A stretch of DNA of 9,986 nt from Modestobacter sp. (GTDB lineage: Bacteria > Actinomycetota > Actinomycetes > Mycobacteriales > Geodermatophilaceae): positions 1 to 9,986 of the forward strand of contig JAOPVN010000350.1 of assembly GCA_025966175.1 (NCBI GenBank), read 5' to 3'. Positions within the stretch are counted from its first letter, which is position 1. Each line of letters opens with the position of its first letter. Of this stretch, positions 1 through 6,088 are shown one piece after another. The position numbers and the translations under genes were made by a program. The notes beneath the pieces are model-generated. The model ran no database searches. It saw only the letters and a list, made by a program, of their open reading frames with translations, and had not been told where the DNA came from.

Positions 1-596
1 ACCTTGGGGTGCGGCTTCTGGAACGTCTTGGGCCAGACGTTGAGGTAGCGGTAGAGGAAGTGCTCGCCCTCGTAGCGCAGCGGGCCGTCCTCGGTCCAGG
101 CCCGCAGGATGATGTCCAGCCCCTCACGGAACCGCTCCCGGGCCTTCACCGGGTTGATCGCCGCGGCGTTGGACCAGTACTCCATGCCGGTGCCCAGCGG
201 GAAGCCGAACTCCATCCGGCCCCCGGACATCACGTCGAGCATCGCGTACTCCTCGGCGACCCGGCTGGGCCACGAGAGGTTGATCGGCACACCCGAGACC
301 AGGACCTTCATCCGCGTGGTCTGCGAGGCGACCCAGGAGGCACGCACGCTGGTGGACGGCATCATCGAGTAGGTCGTCGCGTGGTGTTCGTTGACCGCGA
401 CCGCGTCGAAGCCCAGTTCCTCGGCCAGCACGATCTCGCGCATGTACCGGGCGTACAGGTCGTGTCCGACCTGTGGGTCGAACAGCGAGTTCGGGTAGTC
501 GACCCAGGTCGAGGCGTACTGCGCGTCGTCCTCCGGGATGGCGGTGTAGTGGTGGTGGTTGAACAGGTAGAACTGGATGTCGTCGAAGACGTTCAC
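1..596 (-). CDS. LLM-class flavin-dependent monooxygenase (luciferase-like), 3' end outside the window
   Basis: The 198 visible codons form the N-terminal half of a bacterial luciferase-like monooxygenase, a TIM-barrel enzyme that uses reduced FMN (or F420) and oxygen. Family marks are the NEHH motif at residues 69-72, the stretch SRVAEEYAMLDVMSGGR at 111-127, the GFPLG glycine segment at 131-135, and a helix around 150-168 (KARERFREGLDIILRAW). The stop codon lies beyond position 1; family members usually run about 330-400 residues. The GTG start is set by a strong GGAGGAG seven bases upstream (604-610), inside the end of ribBA, and the start overlaps the ribBA stop as GTGA, so translation is probably coupled. 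The cupin-ribBA neighbourhood points to FMN as cofactor and to a catabolic oxygenation, but the substrate is unknown. The family call is firm; the exact reaction is not. Confidence 0.9.
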   Translation of the reverse strand, partial: MNVFDDIQFYLFNHHHYTAIPEDDAQYASTWVDYPNSLFDPQVGHDLYARYMREIVLAEELGFDAVAVNEHHATTYSMMPSTSVRASWVASQTTRMKVLVSGVPINLSWPSRVAEEYAMLDVMSGGRMEFGFPLGTGMEYWSNAAAINPVKARERFREGLDIILRAWTEDGPLRYEGEHFLYRYLNVWPKTFQKPHPK

Positions 597-1894
597 CTGG
601 TGTCTCCTCCCCATCCCGGGCGGTACTCGGCCGCCAGGGAGGTCGTGTGGACAAGTCCGGGGCGCTGCTCGCCCAGGCCGTGGAGCACGTGACCCATCCG
701 CCGCTGCTTGGTCCGCAGGTAGGCGATGTCGTCCGGCGTCGGGCGCGACTCGAGCGGCACGCGCTCCACCACGTCCACGCCGTGGGTGCGCAGACCGTGG
801 ACCTTCGCCGGGTTGTTCGTGAGGAGTCGGACGCGGGTGACGCCCAGGGCCCGGAGGATCTCCGCGCCCACGCCGTAGTCGCGGGCGTCGATCGGCAGGC
901 CCAGGTCGAGGTTCGCGTCGACGGTGTCCCGACCGCCGTCCTGCAGGCCGTAGGCCCGGATCTTCGCGCCTAGACCGATGCCCCGCCCCTCGTGTCTGCG
1001 CAGGTACACCAGCACGCCGCGTCCTCGGCCGGCCAGGCGGGCCAGCGACCGGTCCAGCTGCTCCCCGCAGTCACAGCGGGTCGAGCCGAGCACGTCCCCG
1101 GTCAGACACTCGCTGTGCAGCCGCACCAGTACGGGCTCGCCACCGAGGACGTCGCCCCGGACCATGGCCAGGTGCTCGGTACCGTCCGCGGCGGAGAAGG
1201 CCACCACCCGGAACTCACCGTGCCGGGTCGGCAGCCGGGCAGCCCCCACCCGCGTGAGGCGCGCCGCCGGGACCTCCGACGACCGGTGGCCGATCAAGTC
1301 GGCGATGGAGATCAGCGGCAGCTCGTGCTCGGTGGCGAACCGGCGCAGGTCGGCACCGCGGCGCATCCCCGTCTTGTCCGCCGTGACGATCTCGCTGAGC
1401 ACGGCGGCCGGCGGGCGACCGGCCAGGCGCGCCAGGTCCACGGCGGCCTCGGTGTGGCCGGCCCGCGCGAGCACGCCGCCGACCCGGGCCCGCAGCGGGA
1501 ACACGTGACCGGGTGAGGAGAAGTCGTCCGGTCCGAGGGTCGGGTCGGCGAGCCCCCGGATGGTCATGGCGCGCTCCGCCGCCGAGATCCCGGTGGTGGT
1601 GCCCGCCCGCAGGTCGACCGAGACGGCGAACGCCGTCGCGCGCGGGTCGGTGTTGACCGCCACCATGGGACCGAGCCCCAGGTCGTCGAGACGCCCGCCG
1701 TCCACGCCGACGCACAGCAGCCCGGACGTGTGCCGTAGGAAGAAGGCGATCCACTCCGTGGTCACGGCGTCCGCCGCCATGATCAGGTCGCCCTCGTCCT
1801 CGCGGTCCTCGTCGTCGCACACCACGACCGGACGCCCGGCTGCGATCGCCTCGAGCGCCGTCACGACGCCCGGGCCGTCGGCTGGTCCTGCCAT
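593..1894 (-). CDS. ribBA: Bifunctional 3,4-dihydroxy-2-butanone-4-phosphate synthase / GTP cyclohydrolase II
   Basis: This 433-residue protein carries both entry enzymes of riboflavin synthesis. Residues 1 to about 205 are the RibB domain (ribulose 5-phosphate to dihydroxybutanone phosphate plus formate), with the acidic loop DDEDREDEGD at 27-36, GHVFPLRA at 129-136 and GHTEAAVDLARLAG at 146-159. Residues from about 215 to 405 are the RibA domain (GTP to diaminoribosylamino-pyrimidinone phosphate), with the zinc cysteines 263, 274 and 276 in SECLTGDVLGSTRCDCG, the catalytic HEGRGIGL at 301-308 and RLLTNNPAK at 356-364. Both halves look active. ATG 1894 was chosen over upstream in-frame starts because GGGAG sits seven to eight bases before it and the longer form would enter the cupin gene. 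It stands apart from ribD/ribE/ribH and follows the cupin gene after 65 bases, so it may be a second, pathway-dedicated copy. I see no FMN riboswitch. Confidence 0.95.
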   Translation of the reverse strand: MAGPADGPGVVTALEAIAAGRPVVVCDDEDREDEGDLIMAADAVTTEWIAFFLRHTSGLLCVGVDGGRLDDLGLGPMVAVNTDPRATAFAVSVDLRAGTTTGISAAERAMTIRGLADPTLGPDDFSSPGHVFPLRARVGGVLARAGHTEAAVDLARLAGRPPAAVLSEIVTADKTGMRRGADLRRFATEHELPLISIADLIGHRSSEVPAARLTRVGAARLPTRHGEFRVVAFSAADGTEHLAMVRGDVLGGEPVLVRLHSECLTGDVLGSTRCDCGEQLDRSLARLAGRGRGVLVYLRRHEGRGIGLGAKIRAYGLQDGGRDTVDANLDLGLPIDARDYGVGAEILRALGVTRVRLLTNNPAKVHGLRTHGVDVVERVPLESRPTPDDIAYLRTKQRRMGHVLHGLGEQRPGLVHTTSLAAEYRPGWGGDTR

Positions 1895-1959
1895 GCGGTC
1901 ACTCCCGTCGCGTCGGCAGGGGGAACACGTCGGCTCGGTCACCGCCACGGCGGACCGGC

Positions 1960-2493
1960 TCAGCGGATCAGGGTGTCGATGAGGTCCGCCCCCAGTCCCA
2001 CCCGCTCGTAGTGCTCCCGGCACAGCGCGAGGTAGTCGTGGACGTCGAAGAAGCCGTTGCCGTTGCCGTCCTCGTCGAGCCAGACCAACGGCCCCGTCAC
2101 CACGAAGAAGGCGCGCATCGGCTCGTCGGACTCGTAGGCGACGAGGGTGTGGCCCTCACCGGGGGTCTCGTAGACGAAGGAGCCCTCGGTCGCCGTCCAC
2201 GGCTGCTCGAGGTAGCCCCAGGTGCCGCTGATCGTGTAGGCGAACACCTCGTGCGGGTGGTAGTGCCGGTTGACCAGCCCGGCGGACTTCGCCCAGAGGA
2301 CGTCGGCCCAGCGGTTGTCGCGCGGGGAGATCCACAGCGGCCGCGAGCCGACCGTCTCACTCAAGGGGACGTAGTACCGCTCGTCCTCGACCGGGGCGAA
2401 CTGGTGGAAGACCTCCGGCTGGGCGTCCGGCTTCAGCGGGTTGACGATCGGCTTGAGATCCCGCCAGAACTCCGTGCCGGCCTGCTCGGCCAT
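1960..2493 (-). CDS. Cupin-fold dioxygenase of the 2,4'-dihydroxyacetophenone dioxygenase (DAD) family
   Basis: This is a 177-residue single-domain cupin. The first cupin motif is HYHPHEVFAYTISG at 77-90, with likely metal ligands His77 and His79. Then come the strand pair GTWGYLEQPW at 90-99 and the second motif YETPGEGHTLV at 108-118, which supplies His115. This arrangement and the length match the DAD-like family, where a non-heme iron held by three histidines cleaves a C-C bond of a hydroxyacetophenone to give 4-hydroxybenzoate and formate. Whether this protein uses that substrate is inference; relatives are often annotated only as cupins. No signal peptide is visible, so it should be cytoplasmic. 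ATG 2493 has GAGGAGG about seven bases upstream. It is first in the operon with ribBA and the flavin monooxygenase, which supports a role in aromatic or ketone breakdown. Confidence 0.8.
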   Translation of the reverse strand: MAEQAGTEFWRDLKPIVNPLKPDAQPEVFHQFAPVEDERYYVPLSETVGSRPLWISPRDNRWADVLWAKSAGLVNRHYHPHEVFAYTISGTWGYLEQPWTATEGSFVYETPGEGHTLVAYESDEPMRAFFVVTGPLVWLDEDGNGNGFFDVHDYLALCREHYERVGLGADLIDTLIR

Positions 2494-2513
2494 GGTCGGT
2501 CCTCCTCGGTGCG

Positions 2514-2605
2514 CGACGACACGTCGTCGTGGCGTCCGAGGAGAGTCAAGGTGAACCTGATCAGGAAGTCTTTCCTGCACCGGACAGGTCCTTTGCCTGA
2601 TCCGG
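2514..2605 (-). promoter_or_regulatory. Putative control region of the cupin-ribBA-monooxygenase operon
   Basis: The 150-bp gap between nucS and the cupin gene holds several symmetric elements, all seen directly. They are a perfect 10-bp palindrome CCTGATCAGG at 2556-2565; an inverted repeat CAGGAA/TTCCTG at 2562-2567 and 2572-2577; CCGGACAGG at 2580-2588 facing CCTGATCCGG at 2596-2605; and a 7+2+7 inverted repeat CGACGAC/GTCGTCG at 2514-2529. A minus-strand TTGACT (2549 down to 2544) could be a -35 box. The matching -10 position would fall in the 2514-2529 repeat but is a poor match (CGACGT). The picture fits one or two regulators acting upstream of and over the promoter. Transcription start and regulator are unknown. 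Confidence 0.4.
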
Positions 2606-2643
2606 ACATCGGGGTCAGCCGCGGCCGCGGTGCCCCGGGACGG

Positions 2644-3315
2644 TCAGAACAGCCGGGCGGACGGGTCGTCGGTGCCCTTGAGGACGGCGTAGTCGACGGT
2701 CACGCAGTCGATGCCCCGGTCGGCGGCGAGCACCCGGGCCTGCGGCTTGATCTCCTGCGCGGCGAACACGCCCTTCACCGGGGCCAGCAGCGGATCGCGG
2801 TTGAGCAGCTCCAGGTAGCGGGTCAGCTGCTCGACCCCGTCGATCTCCCCGCGGCGCTTGATCTCCACGGCCACGGTGGTGCCCCCGGCGTCCCGGCACA
2901 GCAGGTCGACCGGGCCGATGGCGGTCGGGTACTCGCGGCGGACCAGCGACCACCCGGGGCCGAAGGTCTCCACGTGCAGTGCCAGCAGCCGCTGCAGCTC
3001 GGCCTCGACGCCGTCCTTCTGCAGGCCCGGGTCGACGCCCAGCTCGTGCCGGTGGTCGTGCTCGACCGACTCGATGGTGATGATCAGCTGCTCACCGGCC
3101 TTGTTGGTGACCGTCCAGGTGCCGGAGCCGTCGACCAGCTCCTCCTTGAGCGAGCACGGCGGGCTCATCCAGTTCAGCGGCTTGTAGGCCCGGTCGTCGG
3201 CGTGGATGGACACCGAGCCGTCGGCCTTGACCAGCAGCAGCCGGGTGGCGAGCGGGAGGTGGGCGGTGAGCCGTCCGATGTAGTCCACGGAGCAGCGGGC
3301 AATGACCAGACGCAC
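2644..3315 (-). CDS. nucS: Mismatch-specific endonuclease NucS/EndoMS
   Basis: This 223-residue protein matches NucS, which cuts both strands at mismatched bases and provides mismatch repair in Actinobacteria and some Archaea that lack MutS/MutL. The N-terminal DNA-binding and dimerisation domain opens with VRLVIARCSVDYIGRL and includes YKPLNWM at 44-50. The C-terminal RecB-like nuclease domain shows GPVDLLC (Asp137), VAVEIKRRGEIDG (Glu151 and Lys153) and QLTRY (163-167), forming the D-ExK-QxxxY site. The C-terminus ends in ARLF, resembling the short tail reported to bind the beta clamp in relatives. GTG 3315 was chosen because it gives the standard N-terminus and length. There is no clear Shine-Dalgarno, and TAGCGT at 3329-3324 could be a -10 box for a nearly leaderless mRNA. 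It is divergent from the lipoprotein gene. Confidence 0.95.
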   Translation of the reverse strand: MRLVIARCSVDYIGRLTAHLPLATRLLLVKADGSVSIHADDRAYKPLNWMSPPCSLKEELVDGSGTWTVTNKAGEQLIITIESVEHDHRHELGVDPGLQKDGVEAELQRLLALHVETFGPGWSLVRREYPTAIGPVDLLCRDAGGTTVAVEIKRRGEIDGVEQLTRYLELLNRDPLLAPVKGVFAAQEIKPQARVLAADRGIDCVTVDYAVLKGTDDPSARLF

Positions 3316-3323
3316 GGACGGCG

Positions 3324-3329
3324 ACGCTA
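3324..3329 (-). promoter_or_regulatory. Possible -10 box of nucS (leaderless transcript)
   Basis: Read on the minus strand the six bases are TAGCGT, a fair match to the actinobacterial -10 consensus TANNNT. They sit eight bases before the nucS GTG, so transcription would begin at or next to the start codon. That would explain the missing ribosome binding site. No recognisable -35 hexamer is present at the usual distance. The call is a suggestion only. Confidence 0.25.
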
Positions 3330-3373
3330 CCGGCTGGGTGGAACCAGGGTGCCCACCGGCGCGTCCTAGGAGC

Positions 3374-4267
3374 GTGACCCGCATCCACGCCGTCGTCCCG
3401 GCGGCCGCTCTCGGCCTCGTCCTGCTGCTGTCGGCCTGCGCGGAGCGCGGCGGCGCCGGAGCCGCTCCCGCGCCGACGGAACCGACCGCCACCGCCGCGC
3501 TCCCGGACGACGGCGGGGTGCTGGTGCTCCAGGTGGCCGCCACCGGCGGCTTCGTCACCCCGGAGATGCTGGCCGGCCGGCTGCCGGTGATCAGCGTGTA
3601 CGCCGACGGCCGGGTGATCAGCGAGGGGCCGGTGGCGACGATCTACCCCGGCTACGCCTGGCCCAACGTCCAGCTGCAGCAGACCGACCGGGCCACGGTG
3701 CAGACGCTGGTCGACCACGCCCTGGCCGCCGGCGTCACCGAGACCACCGATCTGGGCCGCCCGGGGATCGCCGACGCGACCTCGACCCGCTTCACCCTGA
3801 CCACGGCCGCCGGCACCACCGTGCGCGAGGTGTACGCCCTCACCGAGGGGGCCGGGAGCCCGAGCGGGTTCACCGACGAGCAGCGGGCCGCCCGCGCCCG
3901 GCTGACCGGCCTGCTCACCGAGCTGACCGACCTGCCGGTCTCCCTCGACGCCGAGGGCGAGGCGCCGGCGGCCTACGAGCCGACGGCGGTGGCCGCGCTC
4001 GTCCGACCGTGGACCGTGCCCGAGGGCGACGCCTCGCTGGGCGGGCAGCCGGAGCTGCCCTGGCCGGGCCCGGCGCTGCCCGGGGAGCCGGTGGCGCCCC
4101 AAGTGACCTGCGTGGTGGCCACCGGCGACCAGGCGGCGGCGGTCGCGGACGCCGCCCGTGGGGCGAACCAGCTGACCCCGTGGAGCACCGCCGACGGCGC
4201 GCGCTGGTCGATCAGCTTCCGGCCGCTGCTGCCGCACGAGACCGGCTGCGCCGACCTGACGCGATGA
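3374..4267 (+). CDS. Secreted lipoprotein of unknown function
   Basis: This 297-residue protein begins with a lipoprotein signal peptide: a short n-region with one arginine, a hydrophobic core at about 7-19, and the lipobox LSAC with Cys22 as the lipidated residue. A low-complexity Ala/Pro/Thr linker follows at about 27-43. The mature part has no motif I recognise. It contains GRLPVISVYADGRVI, a stretch rich in threonine and glycine around 115-165, and only two further cysteines (246 and 292) that could form a disulfide near the C-terminus. It is probably anchored on the outer face of the membrane. GTG 3374 was preferred because it places the signal peptide correctly; AGGAG precedes it by only one base, so initiation may be weak or leaderless. 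An ATG at 3302 would add 24 residues that spoil the signal. Similar hypothetical lipoproteins occur in related actinobacteria as far as I recall. Confidence 0.85.
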   Translation: MTRIHAVVPAAALGLVLLLSACAERGGAGAAPAPTEPTATAALPDDGGVLVLQVAATGGFVTPEMLAGRLPVISVYADGRVISEGPVATIYPGYAWPNVQLQQTDRATVQTLVDHALAAGVTETTDLGRPGIADATSTRFTLTTAAGTTVREVYALTEGAGSPSGFTDEQRAARARLTGLLTELTDLPVSLDAEGEAPAAYEPTAVAALVRPWTVPEGDASLGGQPELPWPGPALPGEPVAPQVTCVVATGDQAAAVADAARGANQLTPWSTADGARWSISFRPLLPHETGCADLTR

Positions 4268-4302
4268 GGCTCCCCGGGCCAGTGGCCCGGGGAGCCTCAT
4301 CG
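4262..4302. terminator. Perfect 19-bp hairpin, bidirectional terminator between convergent genes
   Basis: Bases 4262-4280 and 4284-4302 are exact reverse complements around the loop AGT. The stem is almost all G and C and has no following T-run, as is common for actinobacterial terminators. It lies between the end of the lipoprotein gene and the end of the symporter gene (stop at 4314) and can serve both strands. Its left arm includes the last base of the final lipoprotein codon and the TGA stop (4265-4267). Confidence 0.85.
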
Positions 4303-4313
4303 GTGCGCTGGGA

Positions 4314-5702
4314 TCAGGCGTGCTGCGGAACGCGCAGGTCGCCGTCGACCCCGTCCCGGTCGTCACCGGTCGCGGCGACCGGCGCCAGCGGGTCGGCGGT
4401 GCGGGTGGCCCGGAAGCGGGCCAGGTCCAGCAGCCCCTCGCGCTTGGCCACGATGGTCGGCACCAGCGCCTGACCGGCCACGTTGGTGGCGGTGCGGCCC
4501 ATGTCCAGGATCGGGTCGATCGCGAGCAGCAGGCCGACGCCGGCCAGCGGCAGGCCCAGGGTGGACAGCGTCAGCGTCAGCATCACGACCGCACCGGTGA
4601 CCCCCGCAGTGGCCGCCGAGCCGACCACCGAGACCAGCGCGATGAGCAGGTAGTCGGTGATCGAGAGGTGCACGTCGAAGAACTGGGCCACGAAGATCGC
4701 CGCCAGCGCCGGGTAGACCGCGGCACAACCGTCCATCTTCGTGGTCGCGCCCAGCGGCACGGCGAAGGAGGCGTAGCTGCGCGGGACGCCGAGGTCGGTC
4801 TCGGTCACCCGCTGGGTCACCGGCAGCGTGCCGATCGAGCTGCGGGAGACGAAGGCCAGCTGGATGGCCGGCCAGGCACCGGCGTAGAAGCGCAGCGGCG
4901 ACAGGCCGTGCAGCTTGAGCAGCACCGGGTAGACGACCAGCAGCACGATGGCCAGGCCGCCGTACAGCGCGCCGACGAAGACGCCGAGCGAACCCAGCGA
5001 GCCCCAGCCGTAGCTGGCCACCGCCTTGCCGATCAGGCCCACTGTGCCGATCGGGGCGAGCAGGATCACCCACCAGAGGACCTTCTGCACGATGGCCAGC
5101 ACGGAGCGGGTCACCGACAGGAAGGGCTCGGCGGCCTCGCCGACCTTGAGTGCGGCGATGCCGATGGCGACCGAGACGACGATCAGCTGCAGGACGTTGA
5201 AGCTCACCCCACCCGAGCCGTCGCCCTCGAGGCCGAGGACGTTCGCCGGCACGAGGCCGGTGAGGAAGTCCCACCAGGAACCAGTGGTCTTCGGTGCCGC
5301 GGCGAGGCCGGCGTCGACGGAGCTGTGGTTGCCGGGCTGGGTGAGCAGCCCGAGCCCGATGCCGATCGAGACGGCGATGAGCGAGGTGATCGCGAACCAC
5401 AGCAGGGTCTGGCCGGCCAGTCGCGCGGCGTTGGACACCTGCTTGAGGTTGGCGATGCTGACGATGATCGCGGTGACGATCAGCGGGACGACGATCGCGC
5501 GCAGCAGCCCCACGAAGGTGCTGCCGATGGTGGTGAGGGTGCTGGTCAGCCAGTTGGCGTCGGTGCCGGGGACCAGCACCCCGTCGACGTGGGAGCCGGG
5601 GACCGGGCCCATGGCGCGGGCCACGAGGCCGAGGCCGATGCCGACGACCAGGGCGAGGAGGACCTGCACCGCGAAGGGAGTTCTGCGGAGACGAGCGAGC
5701 AC
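4314..5702 (-). CDS. DAACS-family (glutamate/dicarboxylate-type) symporter
   Basis: This 462-residue membrane protein has the fold marks of the dicarboxylate/amino acid:cation symporter family, which moves acidic or other small amino acids and C4-dicarboxylates by an elevator mechanism. Several hydrophobic segments are clear (about 12-30, 60-85, 98-120, 168-186, 203-228, 236-262). They are followed by hairpin HP1 with SRSSIGTLP at 286-294, the TM7 motif as TKMDGC at 321-326, HP2 around 355-390, and TM8 DPILDMGRTATNVAGQ at 396-411. The substrate-binding Asp400, Arg403, Thr404 and Asn407 are kept, so an anionic or zwitterionic acid is likely. Lys322 stands where relatives have the Asn of NMDG, and Gln411 where the archaeal model has a sodium-binding Asp. 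The tail after about 440 is hydrophilic and acidic. GTG 5702 has AAGG eight bases upstream. It appears monocistronic. Confidence 0.9.
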   Translation of the reverse strand: MLARLRRTPFAVQVLLALVVGIGLGLVARAMGPVPGSHVDGVLVPGTDANWLTSTLTTIGSTFVGLLRAIVVPLIVTAIIVSIANLKQVSNAARLAGQTLLWFAITSLIAVSIGIGLGLLTQPGNHSSVDAGLAAAPKTTGSWWDFLTGLVPANVLGLEGDGSGGVSFNVLQLIVVSVAIGIAALKVGEAAEPFLSVTRSVLAIVQKVLWWVILLAPIGTVGLIGKAVASYGWGSLGSLGVFVGALYGGLAIVLLVVYPVLLKLHGLSPLRFYAGAWPAIQLAFVSRSSIGTLPVTQRVTETDLGVPRSYASFAVPLGATTKMDGCAAVYPALAAIFVAQFFDVHLSITDYLLIALVSVVGSAATAGVTGAVVMLTLTLSTLGLPLAGVGLLLAIDPILDMGRTATNVAGQALVPTIVAKREGLLDLARFRATRTADPLAPVAATGDDRDGVDGDLRVPQHA

Positions 5703-5874
5703 GAAGGTGCCTTCCAGGGGATGCGTGGAGCGTGGGGACGATCGGGGCGGCCGCGCTCAGCGGTCGGTGGTCACGTGCCCGAGATCGACGACGAGGCGCC
5801 GCGTCAGGCCCCACAGGTTCTGCACAGTTGGTCAATGCACCGACCGGCGCCCGGCATCCCGGTTGTGCGGGACT
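5703..5874. other. Upstream region of the symporter gene, no gene seen
   Basis: These 172 bases separate the symporter start from the small PPOX-like ORF. I see no convincing coding frame. A minus-strand TTGACC (5835 down to 5830) resembles a -35 hexamer, but nothing at the right spacing resembles a -10 box, so I do not call a promoter. Confidence 0.5.
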
Positions 5875-6072
5875 TCACCCGCCGGGAGAGGTCCAGCGGG
5901 CGGGGCTGCCGACGAAGCCCTCCCCGCTCAGGGCGAGCGCCCGGCCGAAGGCCTCCCGCCGCTCGGTGAGTCGCCGCTCGGCCTCCGGCCACGGGATCAG
6001 CCCGCTGCCCTGGTCGGCCGGGAGCACCCGGTAGCCGGGCGTGGACGGGCGGTCGGCGCACGGACCGGTCAC
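5875..6072 (-). pseudogene. Remnant of a PPOX-family flavin/F420 protein with the middle missing
   Basis: This 65-codon ORF starts at GTG 6072, only 16 bases after the crotonase stop. Residues 13-36 (GYRVLPADQGSGLIPWPEAERRLT) resemble the N-terminus of actinobacterial pyridoxamine-phosphate-oxidase-like proteins. In those proteins this segment normally continues into a Trp-rich strand and a GRPH.MPVWG motif. Here it jumps instead to residues 41-64 (AFG..., then EGFVGSPARWTSPG), which look like the usual C-terminus of the same family. The central FMN/F420-binding core of roughly 100 residues is absent, yet the reading frame is intact. The simplest reading is an in-frame internal deletion leaving a dead gene. 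A genuine small protein or an unrelated ORF remains possible, since the family match is from memory. Confidence 0.5.
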
Positions 6073-6088
6073 CGCTCGCCGGCCGCCC

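Noticed and set aside
1895..1959. FMN riboswitch before ribBA
   Set aside because: The gap to the cupin gene is only 65 bases, too short, and no RFN-like helices are apparent. None was seen upstream of the cupin gene either.
1895..2023. In-frame upstream extension of ribBA by 43 codons
   Set aside because: It would overlap the cupin gene and adds unconserved residues; ATG 1894 has a proper ribosome binding site.
2011..3369. A 452-codon plus-strand open frame opposite the cupin and nucS genes
   Set aside because: Composition is shadow-like and both genes on the other strand carry recognisable motifs and starts.
5807..5835. Minus-strand TTGACC as a symporter promoter -35
   Set aside because: No plausible -10 hexamer lies at 16-19 bases' spacing.
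4320..5969. A 549-codon plus-strand open frame opposite the symporter gene
   Set aside because: It is rich in Arg, Asp, Gln and Gly with no motif, and mirrors a clear membrane-protein gene; such antisense frames are common in GC-rich DNA.
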